Below are positions 54,500 through 64,000 of a DNA stretch of 64,000 bases, piece after piece. Both the position numbers and the translations under genes were made by a program. Origin of the DNA: Plotosus lineatus (Eukaryota > Chordata > Actinopteri > Siluriformes > Plotosidae); assembly GCA_024760905.1 (NCBI GenBank), contig CM045729.1, positions 54,682,080 to 54,746,079 of the forward strand, in the 5' to 3' direction. The notes below the pieces were generated by a model. The model saw only the letters and a list, made by a program, of their open reading frames with translations. It did no database searches and was not told where the DNA came from. The first letter of the stretch is position 1, and every line of letters begins with the position of its first letter.

Positions 54500-54823
54500 T
54501 TGGTACAGTTTGTGCTGACCGGTATCATTTGACACTATTGATCATGAAATATATTGACTTGAAAACCAAACGTTCAGAAGGACAAGTTCTAGCCTGGTTT
54601 AACTCTAACCCAAAAGAGACTATTAGAAATTTTGATAGCATGAATGGTGATACTTTGGAGCTTAAAAAGGTGCAGTATGGTGTCCCACAGAATTCTGATC
54701 TCTTTTCATATGTAGACATTTTGACATATCATTCTCATAATATCATATGGTGCTCTCTTTTACATTGATAATACACAATAGTATGTTTAAAAGTATTAAA
54801 GGCTGAATAAATTAAAATCTTGC

Positions 54824-55180
54824 AGCATGGTGGCGTAGTGGTTAGTACGTCTGTCTCACGGCAAGGAGGTTCTGGGTTCGACTGTTTTTGTGTGAGGAGC
54901 TGCATGTTCTCCCTGGCTCGAGTGGGTTTCCTTCAGGTAGTCTTTCTTTTCTCGACAGTCCCAAAACATGCAAAGTTAGCTAGCTGGCTGTTCCAAATTG
55001 CCCCATATTTGTGACAGTGAATGTGAATGGTTGTATGTTTGTTGGCCCTGTAGTGGCCTGGCAAGATGTTCAGGGTGTACCTTGTCTTTGGTCCAAGTCA
55101 GCTGTGATGGGCACTAGCCTCCCGTGACCTTAATAAGAATTAAGCAGCTTTGAAATTGAATGAAAGAATGAATGAATTAA
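54824..55180 (+). mobile_element. V-SINE-like SINE
   Basis: Head GGTGGCGTAGTGGTTAGTAC and TGGGTTCGACTG, core TGCATGTTCTCCCTGGCTCG and GGGTTTCCTTCAGG, tail GTGGCCTGGCAAGATGTTCA with a (GAAT)n end. Nested in the LINE remnant. Confidence 0.85.
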
Positions 55181-55454
55181 TGGATGAATTGAAACATCGC
55201 CCCTTCAACTGAAATATTGATGCTGAGTAAAGGTCGTCTGCGTTAGGGTTGCTGATTTCACCTTAAAGCTTCAGGGAAACCAAAACCTACAGTTGAAGAT
55301 TTCTATGTAACTCAAGATGCTGGTTTACCAACCTGTCTGGAACAGTATCCTATAATCCTGAGTAACTAGAATGAGACAGGTTTATACATTCACAGCCTCC
55401 AGATTGGACTATTGTAATGTGCTCTTGGCTGGCTTCTTTAAGGAAATGTCAGTG

Positions 55455-55491
55455 ATATAATATAATATAATATAATATAATATAATATAAT
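55455..55491. repeat. (ATAAT)n pentanucleotide repeat
   Basis: About seven uninterrupted 5-bp units. Confidence 0.95.
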
Positions 55492-55769
55492 TCCCCATCA
55501 GACTCAGCCATGTAAAAAATTGGATGGACGCATTAAGAAGTTGTATAATGTAGAAGGAATCCAATATAAACTAAAGGCACGATCTCATTTCTCAGCAATT
55601 CTTTGGTGACTGCCCGTGATTGTTTAAGTTCACAACTGTCTCAGACCACCCACAACTGTGTTGGTGATGTCCTAAATTACTCAAATATATTAATTCCCAG
55701 ATGACTGTCTCTGATAGTCAGCAACTAGGTCTGAGTGTGCCTGCAACTTAGTTTCAAGGTGAGGGAGAG

Positions 55770-56121
55770 ATGAGATTTCCTTTCGGCTTTCCCCCTTTTT
55801 TTTCAGGGGTCGCCACAGCGAATGATTCGCACATTTGTTTTGGCATAGGGTTTTTTTTTTACGTCGGATGCCCTTCCTGACACAACCCTTTAGCAAGGAG
55901 CAGAAACACGCTGACGGCTTTGAAGCTACTCTTCATGAAAATCAGCAATGGTTCTTTTACATTAACCTCTCACCATAGACAGTGAGAGACATGGCCAGCC
56001 TTCGATAACCCAGTTAGCCGCACTGGGGGGGACAGTGACAACCTTGTGGAGAGTGGGACTCGAACCCCCAACCTTAGGATCAGCGATCCAGCACCCTATA
56101 CCACCAGACCACCACTGCCCT
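55770..56121 (-). mobile_element. SINE family A, RTE-tailed
   Basis: Minus strand head GTGGTGGTCTGGTGGTATAG and GGTTCGAGTCCCAC; tail TGTGTCAGGAAGGGCATCCG and GATTCGCTGTGGCGACCCCT. Confidence 0.88.
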
Positions 56122-57173
56122 CTAGACCACCACGACCCAACTTAGTCTCAAGGTATCTGTGAATATCTGTGATTGACCATAACGGTCTCAGATTTTCAGC
56201 AATGTAATCGTGGATAGTTGGCGACAGTCACCGGTTAGTAGATTATCGCGTGTAATCGTCCAACATTTGGAAACAGGTTTCAAAAAAGGGGATGACTGTC
56301 CACAACAGATGGATTCCTTACCAACAGTAACTGACAGTCAGTGATATTGTCAATGATATCAGTCACAGACCCCTCATGCCCGCTCACAACCTAATAATTG
56401 AATGACTCATGAGCGTTATCGTGTAATTATCACCAAACGGAGATCAGGGTTTTATACATGTATTTTTGTATCCATGAAAGGACATGGTCAAACATGGGAC
56501 ATGTTAAAAAACAAATGAATGAACAGTTTGAACGTGGTTAAATCACAACGCAGTCAACACTGAATAAAAAATCTCTGTAATGATGGCATTGAGGTACAAA
56601 TGACATAACCTTAGAACTGACTGCACTGACATGTACAAGCATGGTGGGGATTGTTGAACATAGATGTGGACAAATGGTAACTTTCAGAACAATGGAAAAA
56701 GCACAGTGCATTATGAAGCATTTATGAAGACTGGACGGACACAGTCAGAATGTGGTAGGTGCACGGTGTGATCTGAGGGACCTTAGTAAAAATGTAGCAA
56801 GAACCCATGGAACAGAACGTAGTAAGAAGTCCTGGAGTTGAGTTTGGACTTGGCAATGCTCACTAGGTTAACTTGCTGTTCAGAGGTTAACCCACCTTTG
56901 CCCAGAGTCTATATAGCTGAAATAGGCTATAGCCTGCACGCTACCCTAGCAGGAATAAGCATCTTGGCAAATGAATGAATGTTAGATGTAGCAAGAGCAT
57001 GGCATGTACACAGTAAGGACCTAGTATGAACATTTTCCATTTTTCCATTTTACCACATCCCTGCTGCATTCCTCAAAACCTTCGGTTCTCACTTCATGGT
57101 CTCTGTCTGCGTGTGATGGGAGCTTTATGGAAAAAAATTTTTTTTGAACACATCACCTCAGTTTTATTCATAC
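56122..57173. other. presumed dgkg intron, little recognisable
   Basis: 56380-56850 has short phrases resembling old DNA-element sequence, and 56850-56985 resembles a worn V-SINE end. No exon seen. Confidence 0.35.
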
Positions 57174-57419
57174 TTAACCCCTTAACCAACCATTTTTTTG
57201 ACAAAAACGTTCCTTTTTCAGACCAATTTTTTTTAAGTTCTTTACTTTATGCTGAATACGAAATTCAAGTCTATTTTTAATTTTTCATCTATTTTTGCAT
57301 GCAACTGTAATTTGAAATTACCCCTTTCGGCAGAGACGAGATAACTCGCCTTTTTTTTTTTAAGAAAAGAAAAAGACAAAGAAAAGAAATTACAATCAAA
57401 AGAAATTACAGTCAGTGTG

Positions 57420-57673
57420 TGTGATATTTATCAAAACATGGAACCACACATAAAGATACAAGGCACATCTTACACATATACCGTGACTCCTTCCTAATTG
57501 GTTTCCCTCTATGGTCACGTTTCTGACTGCATACAACACATCTTTTTGTTGGATTTGCCTTTTTCTCTGTTGGCGGGATTTCCTTGGGAAAATGTCCAGG
57601 TGTATTCCGTGTACTTACTGCACCTGCTGATGGTCTACCTGGGGATCTCCGTGGTGGCAGTTCTGATCCATAC
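57420..57673 (-). pseudogene. piggyBac transposase C-terminal fragment
   Basis: Frame reads GHFPKEIPPTEKKANPTKRC and VVCSQKRDHRG, the cysteine-containing C-terminal domain found in piggyBac transposases. The last part degenerates. Confidence 0.8.
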
Positions 57674-57732
57674 TTTGTGATGATGTCACGTATGATTTGT
57701 AGATGAAATTTGAGATGTGTGAGGCATTATGT

Positions 57733-57873
57733 GCAATTTCTTGCGTCAATCAGTTCATCATCTTCACTTTCGCTTGAATATTCATTTTCTGATGAGCTGG
57801 CACTCTCATCAGACGTATCCAAGCCTCTAAGAGAAGCTTCAGTATCGCTGTTGTCATCACTGTTATCCATTGG
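57733..57873 (-). pseudogene. piggyBac transposase N-terminal fragment
   Basis: MDNSDDNSDTEASLRGLDTS then DESASSSENEYSSESEDDEL, an acidic Ser-rich start as in many piggyBac proteins, ending in a stop after about 47 codons. Confidence 0.7.
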
Positions 57874-58222
57874 GATAAGGGATGCCGAGAAATTTCAAGG
57901 AAATCGTAAAATACGGGGCCGAGAGTACCGATTCTAAAGAGCGCGACACTCCCCCTTTGACTCTTTGCGGGTTACTGAGTCGAAAACGTTTCGCCGCTTA
58001 CCTCTTGTCTAACGTTGCCTTGAGATGCCATAGTTCATTTTTTTGAGGCGTATGATGATGAGTAGTGTACGATAACATCCTCAGGCATCAATAGAAATGA
58101 CGAGTAAAGCCGCTTCCCTCTGGTTTTGAAAGCGTAAGTTTTGGCGAGTTAACTCGTCAATGACTGGAAAATACAATTTGGGTGATTGCGAGTATACTCG
58201 TCTCGGCCGGGTAAGGGGTTAA

Positions 58223-58393
58223 CTGATTTGAAAGGCCCACATATAAACCTGCAATTCTAACATTGCATAATAAAACTCCCAGACTTTTGGTCTGGCATAT
58301 CTTGCTGATCTCAAGCACTTCACTCTGGGCCAGGCCGACTTTTAATCCTGAGGACGATATGCAGTTGGAGTCTTGGAAGATGTTTTCTTCCAT
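58223..58393 (-). other. unassigned open frame beside the piggyBac element
   Basis: 57 codons open from ATG at 58393: MEENIFQDSNCISSSGLKVG then LAQSEVLEISKICQTKSLGV. The frame runs into the transposon. There is a possible donor AAT|GTTAGA near 58259. I recognise no family, so coding status is uncertain. Confidence 0.25.
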
Positions 58394-58556
58394 TGTGTGT
58401 GAATAGTGTTTTAAAGAACATTAGGAATGCTTACTTAATAGGTGTTTTTAAATTCAGATAAAGGGAAGGCAAAGATGTAAAGTACAGACACACTGCAGTC
58501 ATATAAACAATAACTGGCTCCAAAGGCTGCTTGAGGTAACCAACCAGTAAGTCAGA

Positions 58557-58589
<33 letters not shown>

Positions 58590-59381
58590 GTCTCTCTCTC
58601 TCACTCTATCTATCAAATCTGACCTATATTTCCAAAATTAAAAAATGGCTTCAACTTTATCCATCACTGTGGTCAGTTTGATCAAACATTTAAACCACTG
58701 TTGAGTAACATTGCCGATTAAAGACAACTAATCTCTATAATTCAAAGCACTGCCATATCATTACACCACAAAACAATGTAGTATGCAATCGAAATGGGAG
58801 ATGAACAAATATGTAGCTGGCATGTAACCTTATCCTCTGTACCAGAGCACAAACACTGGTAATAATTGCACGCTGTCACCTGACATAAGACATATTTGTA
58901 TTTGTAAAAGAGGAAATGGTTTCTGGCTTATTCTGAATGATGTTGGATCGTGATGGTTTACACAATACCAGTGATGCAAGCCTCAACTGTGCAGGAAGGT
59001 CAGAACAGGGACAATTCTTGCTGACCAGGCAAGATCAGGGAGATTTTAGGCACTAGGCGAGGTTTTGCTAGGCACTTGTGTACCCTTATTTTTTAAAGAG
59101 ATAAATTAATCTCTACATACATTTTTAACAAAAAACTTAATCTTTACTGAAGCTGATACAATAACTATTTCAAGAATAGATGATTATAGTTTGTTTAAAG
59201 AAAATATGCCAAATATCATCAATGGTGAGATGAAACAAGACATAATCTTTCATATAGATAGAAATAGGGTTTAAAATAATAGACATCAAAAGGGTTTACA
59301 CATAAAATTTGTTAGGGCGTTCGCAATTTCTCTTGGCTGCTTCCAATCTCTGCAGACTATTCAACCCAACAAAATACTGTA
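58394..59381. other. presumed dgkg intron, little recognisable
   Basis: A (TC)n tract at 58559-58604. Nothing else supportable. Confidence 0.4.
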
Positions 59382-59815
59382 CAGGGATCCCTCACTTTCT
59401 GCGGTTAATGGGGACCGAGACACCCCCCCCCACACACACAACCGCCGAATTCTGCGAAGTAGGATCGACCGCCTGACTGACGTATACGTACATGTATATG
59501 TGTATATAATATCAATAAATACATATTCAATGCTATAACTGCTTATAATAACAAATAAACATTCAAAAATAATGCATAAGATGTAAATAAAATATAAATA
59601 CACACACATATTGATGCGCACCTCACATAAAAATGTAAGTAGTTTTGTTGGGTTGTTTTTGTTTTTGTTTGTTTTGTCATGTTTTTTTTGCATAATTGGC
59701 CTTGTTTTGTGGCATTTTCCTTAACTTTTTCCATGTATTTCAATGAATATTTTTGAAAAACCGGCGATGCACTGAAGCCACAGAAACTGAAGCATGAAGT
59801 AGCAAGGGATCACTG
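59382..59815 (-). mobile_element. GGGATCCCT-family MITE with TA TSD
   Basis: TA flanks at 59380-59381 and 59816-59817; left end CAGGGATCCCTCACTTTC, right end, inverted, CAGTGATCCCTTGCTACT; shared internal core with the other copies. Confidence 0.88.
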
Positions 59816-60184
59816 TATCAAGAAGTTCATGATGCAATCATTCCCAGCTGCTCCACATTTTGATTTGCAATCTGAAAGGATACCTAACAAATTTTGATAA
59901 GTATTTTGAGCATAACTGTACACTGGCCTCCATAATTATTGTTTCCCCCAGCTAAGATGTGTTAAAAGCCTTCAAACAAATACAATTTTTATTTCATAAG
60001 CTTCTCTCACACTGAAAATGGTAAAAAAAAAATGTAACCTTCAACTGAAGCGAATTTTAAAGGTAAAAAAAATACCTGACTCAGAAATAATTATTTTTCA
60101 TACAATTGGCACCCCAAACAAGTCCTAGGAAATAAATGTAATTGTATTATTTTTGTTATTTCTACAGCAGTTTACAAAGTTGAT

Positions 60185-60512
60185 CAGAGTATCTTCTTCA
60201 CTTCACTTATCCCTTAACATCCGACTATGTCATTGGGGAGCCTTCATGGCGAGACTTGGGCTGATTTGGCCTGGCGGAGCCCATCCCTCTCCAGGTCGTA
60301 GAAACACGCTGACGGCTTTGCAGCCTACCCTTTACAAAAGTCAGCAATGGTTCTTTTACATGCCTCTCACCATAGACAGTGAGAGACATGGCCTGCCTTT
60401 GATGACCTAGTTAGCTACACTGGGGGGACAGTGACAACCTTGTGGGGACTCAAACCCCCAACCTTAGGATCAGCGATCCTGTGCCCTAACCACTAGACCA
60501 CCACTGCCCCCA
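60185..60512 (-). mobile_element. SINE family A head with a third kind of 3' tail
   Basis: Minus strand head GTGGTGGTCTAGTGGTTAGG and GGTTTGAGTCCCCA, body through GCAAAGCCGTCAGCGTGTTT, then CTACGACCTGGAGAGGGATG and GTCGGATGTTAAGGGATAAG with a GTGAAGTGAAG end. This tail matches neither the RTE-like nor the V-type tail. Confidence 0.8.
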
Positions 60513-61354
60513 GAATATCTAGGAACATTTAATTAGTAATTCATCACTTCCTGTTTCTCTGGGGTATAAATATGATGTGACACAGATGCCATTTCTCCTA
60601 TCCATTCTCCAACATGGGAAAGACACCATTGAAGTACGGTAGTGTGTCGACCTTCACAAGTCAGGCAATGGCTACAAGAAAATGGCCCCTCACCTGCACT
60701 TGCCCATATCTACTGTCAGAGGAATCATTAAGAAGTTTAAAACAACCAGAACAGTAAACAAGCCTGGACCAAGACACAAGGTTATTTGGCCACCACGCAC
60801 AGTTCAGACGAGGGTAAGAGAAAAAAAGGTCCCCAAAGCTGTTAAAGTTAAAGAAATGCAACAAATGGCAGCATCTTGGGGTCACAAAGTCTCCAAATCA
60901 ACCATCAGGTGCTAACTACAAGCCAACAAGCTGTTTGGGAGGAAGTCAAGGAAAAACATTTTCTCAGTCACAATCACAAATGCAAACATCTGGAGTTTGC
61001 TAAGTGATTCTGGGACTTCGACTGAACCATGTGCGTTGGTTAGATGAAACCAAGATAGAGCTTTTTGGCAACAAACACCCTAAATGGGTCTGGCAGAACA
61101 TAAAAGTTAGGGTATGTAGGAAAGTCCACCATGCCCACTGTGAAGTATTGAGGAGGATTGATAAAACTGTGGGCCTGTTTCTCTTCCAGAGGCCCCAGGA
61201 ACCTTGTTAGGGTGCATGGCATCACGAACACTTTGAAATACCAAGACATTTTAATCAAAATCTGGTGGCCACTGCCCGAAAGCTGAAGATGGGTCAATAT
61301 TAGGACTTTCAGCAAGATAATGACAAAACATGGGGACAAATCTGCATAGAAATA

Positions 61355-62136
61355 CAGTGATACCTCAGCTCACGAACATAATTGGTTCCTAGAAAGTGTG
61401 TGTGAGGCGAAAAGTTCGTCTTCCGAACATTTATTTCCCATAAGAAACCATTAAAATGAGAATAATCCGTTCCCAGGTCCCCATAAAACATAATTTTCTA
61501 CTAAATAAGCCTTAAAACTACACAAAAATATACCTTATTTTATGTATAATAAATGTCTATTGTATTGTAATTAAAGAAATAAACTGTACTGTATAATAAA
61601 GTCGTTTTATTTACCTTTGTGATGGTAGTTGATGGCTTGATGGAATGGAGTGGGAGGAGGAGGGAGGGAGGGACTTACTGTTTGGAAGGAGTGTTTGGAA
61701 ACGCCTACTGTTTGGAAACACGCATAGCCACACACGCACCCTTAATAGCTTCCTTGTTCTTAAGGATGGTGGTAGACTTAGCGTACTGGTACTGGGATGC
61801 TGAGCCACACAAACGCACACCTCGTTCGTGTTTTTCAATGATCTCCGCCTGTGGTGGGGTCTTTTTCGGTCCCATAATAGCAAAAGTACACTCAATATGG
61901 TCCAAAATGTCGAGCAAACACAAACCACTTCCGCATTCAAAGAATGGGGGTGACGAACTGTGACGCCGTGAGCGTGCGTCAGCTTCTCGTGGCCGCCACC
62001 GTGGCGCTGTTCGACCGCGTGGTTTGGATCGTCCGCCGAAAAGTAGTTCGTCAGCCGAGACTATATTTTCGCGAATTTAAAGTTCTTGAGGCGAAAAGTT
62101 CGTGAGCTTAAGCGTTCGTCAGCCGAGGTTTGACTG
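61355..62136 (-). mobile_element. Tigger-like deletion derivative nested in the Tc1
   Basis: TA at 61353-61354 and 62137-62138; ends CAGTGATACCTCAGCTCACG and, inverted, CAGTCAAACCTCGGCTGACG. Contains a minus-strand transposase N-terminus (61875-61705). Confidence 0.88.
61705..61875 (-). pseudogene. Tigger transposase N-terminal DNA-binding fragment
   Basis: MGPKKTPPQAEIIEKHERGV then RLCGSASQYQYAKSTTILKN and KEAIKG, the HTH start of pogo/Tigger transposases. The catalytic part is absent. The same frame is open to 61923. Confidence 0.8.
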
Positions 62137-62404
62137 TAGTTCAGCAGCCACCGAATCAAGCTCCTTTTATGGCCCATCACCTCAGACCTCAAGCCCTTTG
62201 CGAACCTTTGGTGTGTGCTGAAAAGGAGAGTGCAGAGGAGAGGATCAGGTTGCTGGATAATTTAGAGAGATGATGCAAAGAGGAATTGTTGAAGATCCCA
62301 CCTTTTGTATTCTCCCATCTTGTGAAACATTATAGGAGAAGATTAAGTGCTGTTTTGTTGGTAAAAGTGGGTTTTACAAAGTGTTAACATCAGGGGTGCT
62401 AATA
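62137..62404 (+). pseudogene. Tc1 transposase 3' part between two insertions
   Basis: Reads broken Tc1 C-terminal coding sequence (for example CCCATCACCTCAGACCTCAA, then GAAAAGGAGAGTGCAGAGGA) and the right-end approach GTTAACATCAGGGGTGCTAA. Confidence 0.65.
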
Positions 62405-62901
62405 CAGTGGTACCTCACTTTACGAAAGTCTCAACAAATGAAAAATGTAGGTTACGAAACGCATTTTCCTAAAATTTTTGTCTCTGTATACGAAACAAGT
62501 TCACATTACGAAAGCGCCATCTTAAAAATTAAAATGCACCATTCAAACATTAAAACGCGCCATTCAAACAATGCACGAGCTGCTCTCCCATCAATGTCGT
62601 TCAAACATCCCGCCCCGCTGGCCTCCCATTGGCTAACAACTGAGCTGACGTTCATGTCGCCTTCACTCGAGCGCCATCTTGGACAGGTCTACCTGATGCC
62701 ATCTTGGACAGGAATCCCATTGGCTAGGAGGAATGACGCAGCTACCTCCCATTGTCTAATATGGAGCTGAATCTACCATGATGCTTTTCGTGTAAAGGAC
62801 AGTTACTATTGTTTATGCTTTATTTCTTGACTCAGGCTTTTAACCTTCCATAAACATTTGTAAGATTATAACTCTGCTAAGAAGACATGGTCAACATACG
62901 T

Positions 62902-62966
<65 letters not shown>

Positions 62967-63243
62967 TGCGAGTGTGATTTCCACTGCAAGTGAGAGGAAG
63001 AAACGGGCTCGAGTGATATCACAAAGGAATATGGCCAAACCCGTCTACCATCGGTACGATATTAAAGCAGAAGGAGGTCTTAAAAGGTATGCTTTTATAA
63101 TTTTTAAAGGGTTTAGGGGGTAGTATTGGGAGCCTTTGAACGAATCACGCATTTTACATGTAAAATGAGGTTCAATTTATGAAAAATGTAGGTTACGAAA
63201 AAGGTTCTGGAGCGGATTAATTTCGTAAGGTGAGGTACCACTG
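62405..63243. mobile_element. TA-flanked MITE (Tigger/pogo-like ends)
   Basis: TA flanks at 62403-62404 and 63244-63245; ends CAGTGGTACCTCACTTTACG and, inverted, CAGTGGTACCTCACCTTACG. Both ends also carry AAAAATGTAGGTTACGAAA. The inside has a long (CA)n (62905-62963) and no usable ORF. Confidence 0.88.
62905..62963. repeat. (CA)n microsatellite inside the MITE
   Basis: About 59 bases of uninterrupted CA. Confidence 0.95.
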
Positions 63244-63262
63244 TAATTGTGGAAAATATGAT

Positions 63263-64000
63263 TTGATCGAAAAGAATGATTTCTTAATGTGAATTTTTTT
63301 CCACCAAATAAATGTACTTTAATTTCTCTTATTTTCATTGTGGTCCATTATTATTTAGAAAAAAAAAATTTTTGTGACAACTGAATTTGGGTAAAAATCA
63401 CATAACTCTTTCAAAGTAATAATAAAGTTAAACTCATGGCTGAATCTGAACTATCCAAAAACCATGTATATGTATGTATTAAAAACAAGCAAACAAACAA
63501 CATGATGGTTGTCTTTAAATAGTTGCCTTTCAGCGTGTCTGTAGTCTCCACTGCATGAATTAGTTGCTATGTTTTTATCAGCTCCATAAACTAATTAAAG
63601 CGCTCTTGGATCTAGGAATATTAAGCTAAGCAAGTTAGTGAGTTCTTAAATGTTTAGAAAAATGCACATGTAACACTGCAAGTCCTTTGGGTGAACATTA
63701 CCAACTGTTAAACTGAGCCAAGAACAAGCTGCATACGCCTACTCCTACTTTCATTTATATAATAACCAGAACAGCGCAGACAGAATAATATGAAAAGAGA
63801 TTGTTGGTACAAACAGGTACAAACTTATAAACAATTACAGCATATGTAAGAGAGTAATAAAAAACTGTAAGCAGTTCTTGTGTTATTTGTATATCAATTT
63901 AACTCATTTTATATTAGATTTAACACACTCACTATTTCATATATAACACTGGCACTGTAGGTGATTTAAAGCACACAAAAAAAAATGTATTAGAAATTAG
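63263..64000. other. presumed dgkg intron, nothing seen
   Basis: AT-rich to the window edge, with no exon, repeat end or RNA gene that I can support. The first 100 bases may still belong to the Tc1 end. Confidence 0.4.

Larger units (their letters stand above)
54500..55660 (+). mobile_element. decayed LINE reverse-transcriptase remnant
   Basis: Broken frames show FDTIDHEI, VLAWFNSNPKE, KVQYGVPQNSDLF (54529-54768) and, beyond a nested SINE, a SRLDYCNVLLAGF motif near 55400 and a LPV box near 55610. This is the usual order in LINE RT genes. Many stops; no ends can be set. Confidence 0.7.
57178..58218 (-). mobile_element. piggyBac (Looper-like) deletion derivative
   Basis: TTAA at 57174-57177 and 58219-58222 flanks CCCCTTAACC and, inverted, CCCCTTACCC. 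A longer match to the right terminus (CCCCTT...GAGACGAG...ACTCG) starts at 57321 with a preceding TTA, so the true left end may be 57321. Minus strand content: an acidic transposase N-terminus (57873-57733) and a C-terminal zinc-binding piece (about 57670-57420). The catalytic DDD domain is missing, so it depended on another copy for movement. Confidence 0.85.
59921..63262 (+). mobile_element. Tc1 transposon carrying three nested insertions (right end approximate)
   Basis: Left end after TA: CACTGGCCTCCATAATTATT. Transposase pieces on the plus strand from 60612: MGKTPLKYG-like start, HLPISTVRGIIKKFKTTRTV HTH, GHKVSKSTIRC, DETKIELFGNKHPKW, then a late part after 62137 (FGEPLV-like CGEPLVCAEKESAEERIRLL). 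It is interrupted by a SINE (60185-60512), a Tigger derivative (61355-62136) and another TA-flanked element (62405-63243). The stretch GGGTGCTAA before and ATTGTGGAA after the last insertion rejoin into a normal Tc1 end. Frames are broken. Confidence 0.8.

Noticed and set aside
62887..63123. Plus-strand ORF beginning with a His-Thr run
   Set aside because: The first third is the CA microsatellite. The rest lies inside the TA-flanked MITE and has no convincing transposase motif.
54100..64000. Further upstream dgkg exons (catalytic domain, C1, EF-hand)
   Set aside because: I looked for the DLSNIFLEGIAILN, TNLWGE and FCVQ regions on the minus strand and found none, so the gene is reported as three exons only.

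Overview
The window is vertebrate nuclear DNA from a ray-finned (teleost) fish. Evidence: spliced genes with GT/AG introns, three recognisable vertebrate genes on the minus strand, and a fish-type repeat load (Tc1/mariner, RTE and L2 LINEs, V-SINE-like and other tRNA-headed SINEs, Tigger, hAT and piggyBac deletion derivatives, many CA/TA microsatellites). I cannot name the species.

Genes, left to right, all transcribed right to left. (1) rbm44, 18 coding exons between 24238 and 9951; every splice phase was checked and the model gives 937 aa with a Cys zinc motif, a coiled coil, a divergent RRM and the C-terminal RBM44 domain. (2) etv5, a PEA3-group ETS factor: 12 coding exons from 39587 to 30689 plus a 5'UTR exon at about 41041; all phases agree and the product is 519 aa with acidic activation domain, four SUMO motifs and the ETS domain. 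(3) dgkg, only the three last coding exons (54079-53959, 51581-51521, 49242-49144); the rest of the gene must lie mostly beyond the right edge. etv5 next to dgkg is the same neighbour pair as in human 3q27; rbm44 beside them differs from human, where RBM44 is on another chromosome.

Region by region. 1-9.4 kb: intergenic, almost wholly repeats (hAT fragment, L2, an unclassified terminal-inverted-repeat element, a decayed Tc1 with a nested SINE). 9.4-24.5 kb: rbm44, with a full-length RTE LINE bounded by a perfect 13-bp target duplication (12934-16077), a Tigger derivative and an hAT MITE in introns. 24.5-29 kb: intergenic SINEs. 29-41.5 kb: etv5 with its 3'UTR and a promoter-proximal stretch with CCAAT and GC boxes. 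41.5-48.3 kb: intergenic, with one decayed Tc1. 48.3-54.1 kb: the 3' end of dgkg, with a nearly intact Tc1 transposon (one frameshift) in an intron. 54.1-64 kb: presumed dgkg intron, built from a decayed LINE, a piggyBac (Looper-like) deletion derivative, a TA-flanked MITE, and a Tc1 invaded by one SINE and two TA-flanked elements.

The three genes have no evident shared pathway (germline RNA binding, FGF-responsive transcription, lipid signalling). The most unusual material is in the repeats: one tRNA-derived SINE head occurs with three different 3' tails, one of which looks like the two ends of the RTE LINE joined with its middle removed. No CRISPR array or prokaryotic-type system is present.
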